NCBI GenBank assembly: GCA_003554565.1 | Contig: PWGR01000223.1 | Coordinates: 1 to 10,574 of the forward strand | Reading direction: 5' to 3' | DNA: 10,574 bases | Origin: Clostridia bacterium | GTDB taxonomy: Bacteria > Bacillota > Sulfobacillia > SLMV01 | Shown: positions 5,985 through 10,574 of the stretch, one piece after another | How the letters are laid out: every line of letters starts with the position of its first letter | How positions within the stretch are numbered: position 1 is the stretch's first letter | Made by a program: the position numbers and the translations under genes | Notes under the pieces: model-generated | Seen by the model: the letters and a program-made list of their open reading frames with translations, nothing else | The model's database searches: none | Told to the model about the DNA's origin: nothing

Positions 5985-7184
5985 TCAACCTCCTTCTCCA
6001 TCGCGCGCCTTCTCAACTTCGTCTTTTAGATGCGAGATGATCTTGAACACATCGCCCACCAAACCGTAGGTGGCGATTTTGAAGATCGGCGCTTCGGGAT
6101 TTCTGTTAATGGCTATAATGATGTCTGACGAGCGCATGCCGGCCAGATGCTGTACTGCCCCGGAGATACCGCATGCGATGTACACGGTCGGGCTGACCGT
6201 CTTTCCGGTCTGGCCGACCTGATGTGGGTAGGGAATCCATCCTGAATCCACCACCGGGCGGGAAGCTCCCACCGCACCACCCAGGGTCCGGGCCAGATCA
6301 CGTAGAGCATCAAAACCCTCCGGGCTCCCCAGTCCGCGCCCTCCGGCTACGATGACATCTGCATCCTCAATTTTGACACCCTCGCCCTCCTCCTGCGCCG
6401 CCTCGAGCAGCACTGTCCTGGCCTCGGCTACCTCCATCTCACCGGACAGGTCGATAACTTCCGCCTCCCGGTCCGGGTCAGGTGGATCGGCCCGCAGGAT
6501 GCGCGGGCGAACCGTAGCCATCTGGGGGCGGTGATTGGGACACACAATGGGCGCCATAATGTTTCCGCCGAAGGCGGGCCTGGTTTGTATCAGGCGGCCG
6601 GAGGATTCCATGTCCAGTTCAGTGCAGTCCGCGGTGAGGCCCGTGCCCAGACGGGCGGCCAACCGAGGCGCCAGGGAGCGTCCCCGCACAGTTGCCCCGA
6701 AGAGAAAAACTGACGGGCGGTACCGGCGAACCATGGTGGCCAACAGGTCAGCATAGGTCTCCTCGTGCATCGCAGCAAGACGCTCATGGTCGACCAGGTA
6801 AACCCGGTCTGCGCCCCGCGCTGTCACCTGGTCAACCAGGTGACCCACCCCAGATCCGGCGAGCACGGCTGAGACCTCATATCCGGCCCGCTGCGCCATT
6901 CGCTTCGCTTCACTCAGTAGCTCACCCACCACCCCGGCCATTTCGCCGTCGGCGTGTTCCACGAAGACCCAGATCCCCTGCCAGTCAGAAACGTCCACAT
7001 CCTTGCGCTCCCCAGACATGACCAGAGCTCCCTCCGGACATTCATCCACACAGGCCCCGCAGAGGTTGCACTGGTCACCGACAACCACCCCGTTTCCTTG
7101 CAAACTGAGAGCACCGAACGGGCAGGCGGACAGGCAGACTTCACAACTGGTGCATTTTTTCCGGTCTATGAGCAGTTCTCGCAT
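5985..7184 (-). CDS. etfA: Electron transfer flavoprotein alpha subunit with N-terminal 2x[4Fe-4S] ferredoxin domain
   Basis: 399 residues, longer than the usual about 320-340 because a ferredoxin domain precedes the ETF part. Cys11, 14, 17 and 21 (CTSCEVCLSAC) and Cys39, 42, 45 and 49 (CNLCGACVDEC) form two complete CxxCxxCxxxCP-type [4Fe-4S] sites. The ETF-alpha N-terminal domain follows from about residue 68, and the FAD domain carries GASRPVVDSGWIPYPHQVG (306-324) and the family signature YIACGISGAVQHLAG (335-349) ending IIIAIN. The same fusion is known in CarE of the bifurcating caffeyl-CoA reductase of Acetobacterium and related clostridial ETFs, so ferredoxin as electron partner is likely here. 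The ATG at 7184 has AGGAGGT 5 nt upstream and lies 10 nt after the etfB stop. It pairs with the EtfB encoded next door and serves the acyl-CoA dehydrogenase of the operon. Bifurcation itself is inferred. Confidence 0.94.
   Translation of the reverse strand: MRELLIDRKKCTSCEVCLSACPFGALSLQGNGVVVGDQCNLCGACVDECPEGALVMSGERKDVDVSDWQGIWVFVEHADGEMAGVVGELLSEAKRMAQRAGYEVSAVLAGSGVGHLVDQVTARGADRVYLVDHERLAAMHEETYADLLATMVRRYRPSVFLFGATVRGRSLAPRLAARLGTGLTADCTELDMESSGRLIQTRPAFGGNIMAPIVCPNHRPQMATVRPRILRADPPDPDREAEVIDLSGEMEVAEARTVLLEAAQEEGEGVKIEDADVIVAGGRGLGSPEGFDALRDLARTLGGAVGASRPVVDSGWIPYPHQVGQTGKTVSPTVYIACGISGAVQHLAGMRSSDIIIAINRNPEAPIFKIATYGLVGDVFKIISHLKDEVEKARDGEGG
5987..5995 (-). promoter_or_regulatory. Strong ribosome binding site for the TTG start of the thiolase gene
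   Basis: AAGGAGGTT on the minus strand, 9 nt before TTG 5978. It overlaps the TGA of etfA (5985-5987), so etfA translation would run through it. No ATG is in frame nearby, and the TTG is followed by AQETVIASAVRTPFG, the normal thiolase N-terminus. Confidence 0.8.
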
Positions 7185-7194
7185 GTCGGACCTC

Positions 7195-7980
7195 CTAGAT
7201 CACGCCGGCATCCCGCAGTTTACCGGCCAGAGCTTTCGCCTGATCGCGAGGTTCACCCTCGATCATCTCTCCCTCTCCACCTACCTCCGGGGTGAAGACA
7301 TCAATCACCTCTGTCGCCGACCCCTCCAGGCCTGCATCAGACGAACTCATACCGAGATGATCGATACCCCAGGTGGGGATCTCCGTCTGATTGGCCCGCA
7401 TGATGCCCTGCATGTTGGCCAGCCGCGGTTCATTGATGTCCTTCAGAACGGTCACCAGGGCGGGAAGAGGGGCCTTCACAATCTCATATCCCCCTTCAAT
7501 CATGCGCTCGACGGTGATGCCCTCTTCTGTGATCTCACGGACCTCCCGGACGTCAGCGACGTGTGGAATGTCCAAGAGCTCGGCGAGTTCGGGCCCCACC
7601 TGAGCTGTGTCGCCATCGATGGCCTGCTTGCCGCACAGGATGACCGAATAATCGCCCATTTTTCCGACAGCGGCAGCCAGCGTCCGGGCGGTAGCCAGCG
7701 TATCAGAACCCCGGAATGCCGGGTCCGACAGCAGGATCGCGCCATCCGCCCCCATGGCTACTGCCTCCCGAAGCGCCTCCTCCGCTTGAGGTGGACCCAT
7801 GGAGAGCACGGTCACCTCGCCACCGCGCTCTTCACGGAACTGCAGGGCTTCCTCGATGGCGTACTCATCAAACGGGTTGATGATGGAGGGAATCCCCTCC
7901 CGCAGTAACGTCCCTGTTTCGGGATCGATGTCGACCTCGGTAGTCTCCGGAACCTGCTTCATGCAGACGATGTACCGCAA
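7195..7980 (-). CDS. etfB: Electron transfer flavoprotein beta subunit
   Basis: 261 residues, typical EtfB length. It forms the heterodimeric flavoprotein with EtfA and passes electrons between the acyl-CoA dehydrogenase and other carriers. The N-terminus RYIVCMKQVPET matches the family start. GKQAIDGDTAQVGP (117-130) is the form I associate with clostridial, bifurcation-type EtfB rather than the mitochondrial type. The ETF-beta signature spans about residues 157-177 (VERMIEGGYEI then LPALVT). The start is TTG 7980: GGGAGGG lies 8 nt upstream and the ATG inside the spacer is out of frame. It lies 23 nt after the dehydrogenase gene and 10 nt before etfA. With its ferredoxin-fused partner it suggests coupling of enoyl-CoA reduction or acyl-CoA oxidation to NADH and ferredoxin; this is inference from family knowledge. 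Confidence 0.94.
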   Translation of the reverse strand: MRYIVCMKQVPETTEVDIDPETGTLLREGIPSIINPFDEYAIEEALQFREERGGEVTVLSMGPPQAEEALREAVAMGADGAILLSDPAFRGSDTLATARTLAAAVGKMGDYSVILCGKQAIDGDTAQVGPELAELLDIPHVADVREVREITEEGITVERMIEGGYEIVKAPLPALVTVLKDINEPRLANMQGIMRANQTEIPTWGIDHLGMSSSDAGLEGSATEVIDVFTPEVGGEGEMIEGEPRDQAKALAGKLRDAGVI

Positions 7981-7988
7981 GGTTTCAT

Positions 7989-7995
7989 CCCTCCC
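7989..7995 (-). promoter_or_regulatory. Ribosome binding site for the TTG start of etfB
   Basis: GGGAGGG 8 nt before TTG 7980. An ATG inside the spacer is in another frame, so the TTG start, which gives the conserved EtfB N-terminus, is preferred. Confidence 0.75.
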
Positions 7996-8003
7996 GCAGT
8001 TCT

Positions 8004-9200
8004 TTACTCCTCATAGGGCCAGCCCGGCAGCTCGCAGCGGACCGGCTTATCTTTACGGACCCCCAGCGCATACGAGGCCTGCAGCAGCGTCTGAATTTCT
8101 GCGCTGCCCTCGTAAATCACTGCGCCCTTGGAGTTGCGCAGATATCTCTCCACCGGATACTCATTGGAATAGCCGTACGCCCCGTGGATCTGCACCGCAT
8201 TCTCTGCGGCACGGAAGGAGGCATCGCAGCCGTACCACTTGGCGAGCGAGGTTTCCCTTGTATTGCGAACGCCTTCGTTTTTCAACCATCCCGCCTTGTA
8301 CACCAGGAGGCGGGTAATCTCCTCGTCCCGCGTCATGTGAGCGATCATCTGCTGAACCAGCTGGTGTTCAGCAATGGGCTTACCGAAGGTCTCCCGCTCC
8401 ATGGCATACTGGGTGCTGGCCTCCAGGCATGCCCGAATCAGCCCCACAGTACCGGCAGCCACCGTGTAGCGACCGTTGTCAATACAGGACATGGCGATCT
8501 TGAAACCTTCCCCTTCCTCGCCGAGAAGATTTTCAGCCGGCACCCGGCAGTCCTGCAGCGTAAAAGAGCCGGTGTCCCCGGCGCGGATCCCCATTTTGCC
8601 GTGAATCTCCTCTGACTCGAATCCCGGCATCTCGCGGTCGACGATGAAGGCGGAAATTCCGCGGTGTCCGGCCGACGGGTCGGTACGGGCGAAGACCAGG
8701 AAGGTATCGGCCGTATCGGCCAGCGAAATCCACATTTTCTCACCGTTGAGCACATATTCGTCGCCATCCCGTTCGGCCACTGTCTCTATCGCGGCGGCAT
8801 CCGACCCGGCATTCGGCTCAGTCAGGCCGAATGTCCCCAGCTTCTCCCCGGTGGCCAGGGGGGTCAGGTGCTTGTGTTTTTGCTCCTCCGTTCCCCACTG
8901 CAGAATCCCGAGCCCACATAAACCTATGTGTACGGACATCACTACCCGGAACGAGGTATCTACCCGCTCCAGCTCCTCGCAGACCAGGGCGAGGGTTATA
9001 TAATCCATTCCCCCGCCTCCATACTTGGTGGGAAAACAATGCCCCAGAAGTCCCAGCTCCGCCATGCGATCGAAGACCGACAGGTCAAAAGCCTCCGCCT
9101 CATCCCATTCCTCAATGTTCGGCGCCAGCTCCTGTTCGGCAAACCTGTGCACCATGTCCTGGACCATCTTCTGCTCCGATGTCAGATTAAAATCCATCAT
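8004..9200 (-). CDS. Acyl-CoA dehydrogenase (short-chain/butyryl-CoA dehydrogenase-like)
   Basis: 398 residues, full length. An FAD enzyme that introduces the alpha-beta double bond into an acyl-CoA or, in a fermentative setting, reduces the enoyl-CoA. The order is an N-terminal helical domain, the beta-domain flavin/substrate segment GTFGLTEPNAGSDA (122-135) and GEKMWISLADTADTFLVFA (153-171), and the C-terminal helical domain with RETFGKPIAEHQLVQ (269-283) and IHGAYGYSNEYPVERYLRN (338-356). The expected catalytic base is Glu364 in VIYEGSAEIQ. ATG 9200 is chosen over the in-frame ATG at 9254 because GGAGGAGGG lies just upstream and MMDFNLTSEQ is the usual ACAD start; the longer form would add a Cys/Arg-rich stretch. 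It is the first gene of the six-gene operon. The substrate (butyryl-, glutaryl- or another acyl-CoA) cannot be assigned, so I give no gene symbol. Confidence 0.93.
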   Translation of the reverse strand: MMDFNLTSEQKMVQDMVHRFAEQELAPNIEEWDEAEAFDLSVFDRMAELGLLGHCFPTKYGGGGMDYITLALVCEELERVDTSFRVVMSVHIGLCGLGILQWGTEEQKHKHLTPLATGEKLGTFGLTEPNAGSDAAAIETVAERDGDEYVLNGEKMWISLADTADTFLVFARTDPSAGHRGISAFIVDREMPGFESEEIHGKMGIRAGDTGSFTLQDCRVPAENLLGEEGEGFKIAMSCIDNGRYTVAAGTVGLIRACLEASTQYAMERETFGKPIAEHQLVQQMIAHMTRDEEITRLLVYKAGWLKNEGVRNTRETSLAKWYGCDASFRAAENAVQIHGAYGYSNEYPVERYLRNSKGAVIYEGSAEIQTLLQASYALGVRKDKPVRCELPGWPYEE

Positions 9201-9205
9201 AAAAA

Positions 9206-9216
9206 CTCCCTCCTCC
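9206..9216 (-). promoter_or_regulatory. Ribosome binding site of the first operon gene
   Basis: GGAGGAGGGAG on the minus strand, followed by TTTTT and the ATG at 9200. It decides the start of the acyl-CoA dehydrogenase against the upstream ATG at 9254. Confidence 0.85.
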
Positions 9217-9585
9217 AAGTGGATCAATGTCGGGCACCGGCACCTGCACGGCATCCCTGCCTGGGCTTCGCCCTTTTCTTTTGGTTCCCGGACAGCAGCA
9301 CTGACCCGAAAACAGACCCGCTTATCGAATTCATCACCCCCAATTGCCCTCCAGAGGACAGACTCACCATCAAAGCATGATCGTTTTCGCGCTCTGGGCG
9401 GTTGTTAATGCAGTTCAACGGGTGATACCCCCACTCCTGCAACGAAAAACGCAGATCTGTGGATCGGCAGCAAATTGAACGAGGCCAGTCCTCACGGGAG
9501 CACTGACCTGAACGGGGGATCGAAAGAAGGGGACGGGGTATTCACCGGGGATGTAAGAGAGCATGCGGACACGTTATTACTGGCA

Positions 9586-9662
9586 TCCCCTGCACCCCGG
9601 CAAAAGAAATTCTCAGCAAAGACCCACAGTCCGGGCCACTACTTCGTCCCTGCATCCAAGAC
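9586..9662 (+). repeat. Diverged direct repeat, copy 1
   Basis: The best-matching core is 9634-9657, starting GGCCACTAC, which matches 9917-9940 at 20 of 24 positions. A second block TCCCCTGCA (9586-9594) matches 9867-9875 exactly at nearly the same offset (281 against 283 nt). Sequence between the blocks has drifted. Substitutions show no codon-position bias on the plus strand, so this does not look like a conserved coding repeat. Confidence 0.4.
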
Positions 9663-9866
9663 TGTACCTTCATCGTCATTCCCTCGGCTCCGGCAGGCTT
9701 CGATGAGACAGTTTTCCGGCGGATGCCAGCTGAAAGGGCAGGGAAAAAACCATTGCACCGAAAATATACCAAAGAGGATGACTCGTGATGCGGGGTGTGG
9801 TTGGCTCGATGGACTTGGGCGTGCTCATCACGCTGTTCGCCCATTCACCCCGGCTGAGTCCTGATG

Positions 9867-9948
9867 TCCCCTGCAGGCTGGCAGCGCTGAACTTGCCCGC
9901 AGACACCCTGCGTACTGGCCACTACCTCGGGCCTGAATCCTGGCAAGA
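9867..9948 (+). repeat. Diverged direct repeat, copy 2
   Basis: Partner of 9586-9662: TCCCCTGCA at 9867-9875 and the 24-nt core at 9917-9940, then CAAGA/AAGA-like ends in both copies. It could be a remnant duplication or a small dispersed repeat. Confidence 0.4.
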
Positions 9949-9957
9949 TAAAGCAGC

Positions 9958-10059
9958 ACCTGGGTCCCGGAGGAACCCGATTCCGAGCTGGAGGAGACCC
10001 AGGTTTCCTGACATCAGGACAGCATGCCCGGGCAGGCTTGATCTCGCGTTGCTGGCAAC
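9958..10059 (+). promoter_or_regulatory. Cluster of inverted repeats upstream of the saccharopine dehydrogenase-like gene
   Basis: Four dyads lie within about 100 nt, ending 53 nt before the GTG at 10112: ACCTGGGTC (9958-9966) with GACCCAGGT (9996-10004), 9 bp perfect; TCCTGA-CA-TCAGGA (10006-10019); TGCCCGGGCA (10025-10034); and GTTGC-TG-GCAAC (10048-10059). They could be operator sites or a folded mRNA leader. No known riboswitch class is recognised and no T-tract follows, so the role is inferred only. Confidence 0.35.
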
Positions 10060-10111
10060 AGGCCCAGTTACACTAATGGAGTGCATGCTCGTATTTGGGA
10101 AGGGTGAAAGT

Positions 10112-10574
10112 GTGAAGAAAGAAATATTGGTTCTGGGAGCAGGAAGGATGGCGGGGCCCTGCGTGCAGTACCTGCTGGACCAATCCACTCTCCAGATTAA
10201 AGTTGCCGATCAGAATATTGAGCACGCCAGGCAGGTGGTGGACAAACACCCTCGCGGAGAGGCAATCGCCCTGGATGTATTGCAGGAAAATCCCCGTCCT
10301 CTGGTAAGAGAAAGCGATATTGTGGTAAACCTGCTTCCACCGGAACTGATGTCCGATATTGCCCGCTTGTGCATCGATGAGCACACCCACATGGTCTCCG
10401 CGGGCGGGGCTGATGATGATGTAAAAGAGCAGCATGAGCATGTCCAGAAAACGGACACTTTGATCCTGATTGAACTCGGACTGGATCCGGGAATAGATCA
10501 CATGTTGGCAGCAAAGACAGCTGCCGAGATGAGGAGCAAGGGAGCTGCTATCGAGGAATATCGCTGCTTGTGTG
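10112..10574 (+). CDS. Saccharopine dehydrogenase-like protein (LKR/SDH type), cut by right edge
   Basis: The first 154 residues are visible. The N-terminus MKKEILVLGAGRMAGPCVQY is a Rossmann NAD(P)-binding fold with GAGRMAG at 9-15. ALDVLQENPRPLVRESDIVV (53-72), NLLPP (73-77) and IELGLDPGIDHMLA (120-133) match the order and spacing of saccharopine dehydrogenase domains, especially the LKR/SDH (Lys9) type with its LDPGIDHM motif. Such enzymes split or form saccharopine in lysine metabolism, but many bacterial members have unproven substrates. At 96-103 it has SAGGADDD where TASY-type sequence is usual. The GTG at 10112 is preferred because AAGGGTGA lies 4-11 nt upstream and the Rossmann strand begins right away; ATGs at 10076 and 10085 are in frame. 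It is transcribed away from the beta-oxidation operon. Confidence 0.8.
   Translation, partial: MKKEILVLGAGRMAGPCVQYLLDQSTLQIKVADQNIEHARQVVDKHPRGEAIALDVLQENPRPLVRESDIVVNLLPPELMSDIARLCIDEHTHMVSAGGADDDVKEQHEHVQKTDTLILIELGLDPGIDHMLAAKTAAEMRSKGAAIEEYRCLC

Larger units (their letters stand above)
9217..10111. other. Long divergent intergenic region without a convincing gene
   Basis: About 900 nt between the minus-strand operon and the plus-strand dehydrogenase. Open frames on both strands (the longest about 130 codons) have no credible ribosome binding site, domain or natural composition. No clear sigma-70 or sigma-54 promoter was found for either side, although promoters for both must lie here or nearby. 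It contains a diverged direct repeat (9586-9662 and 9867-9948), a cluster of dyads (9958-10059), and on the plus strand a short GGGC-TTC-GCCC hairpin followed by TTTTCTTTT (9263-9282). Confidence 0.55.

Noticed and set aside
9201..9254. Longer N-terminus of the acyl-CoA dehydrogenase from ATG 9254
   Set aside because: It would add a Cys/Arg-rich stretch that spans the strong GGAGGAGGG ribosome binding site; the family normally starts at MDFNLTSEQ.
9263..9282. GGGC-TTC-GCCC hairpin followed by TTTTCTTTT, terminator-like on the plus strand
   Set aside because: The stem is only 4 bp and no plus-strand gene ends before it; in the minus direction it would be an A-rich leader segment. Not called as a terminator.
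9461..9490. Possible sigma-54 -24/-12 element on the minus strand (TGGC...TTGCT)
   Set aside because: Spacing between GG and GC is 13 nt, not the required 10.
9744..9775. TATATT as a -10 box for the operon on the minus strand
   Set aside because: No acceptable -35 at 16-18 nt and it lies over 500 nt upstream of the first gene.
9475..9864. Plus-strand 129-codon frame
   Set aside because: TTG start without a ribosome binding site, low-complexity Ser/Pro/Arg composition, and it holds a repeat copy whose substitutions are not codon-biased.
9676..9906. Minus-strand 76-codon frame containing LWYIFGAMVFSLPFQLASAG
   Set aside because: One hydrophobic patch but no ribosome binding site, no neighbours and no recognisable family; likely chance.

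Overview
The window looks like part of a bacterial chromosome of roughly 55-60% GC, most likely an anaerobe. The best clue is a compact operon for short-chain acyl-CoA metabolism whose EtfA subunit carries an N-terminal two-cluster ferredoxin domain, an architecture known from clostridial electron-bifurcating systems. Strong AGGAGG-type ribosome binding sites and several TTG/GTG starts fit Firmicutes, possibly a syntrophic or fermentative Clostridia lineage, but the taxonomy is inferred.

The well-preserved core is a six-gene minus-strand operon (about 9.2 kb down to 3.14 kb), transcribed in the order acyl-CoA dehydrogenase, etfB, etfA, thiolase, 3-hydroxyacyl-CoA dehydrogenase, enoyl-CoA hydratase. 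Gaps between genes are 4 to 32 nt. Together these enzymes form a complete four-step beta-oxidation cycle (or, in reverse, the acetyl-CoA to butyryl-CoA route) plus its electron-transfer flavoprotein. A perfect 9-bp GC hairpin starts 8 nt after the last stop codon. All six genes are intact and keep their expected catalytic residues.

Left of the operon (1-2.8 kb, minus strand) is a different kind of region. It holds a membrane metal-dependent-hydrolase-like protein with a doubtful N-terminus, remnants of a small translationally coupled gene pair, a type IV pilin-like (PilW-like) protein with an unusual mature N-terminus, a stretch where coding-like fragments jump between frames, and a membrane-anchored protein broken by one frameshift and running off the left edge. 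This looks like a decaying pilin/secretion-related cluster, although assembly indels cannot be excluded.

Right of the operon, 911 nt (9201-10111) has no convincing gene. It contains a diverged direct repeat and a run of short dyads, and then the start of a plus-strand saccharopine-dehydrogenase-like gene (LKR/SDH type) cut by the right edge. No tRNA, rRNA, CRISPR array, insertion sequence or recognisable promoter was found. I see no clear evidence of an undescribed system; the most informative points are the ferredoxin-fused EtfA operon and the strikingly local gene decay to its left.
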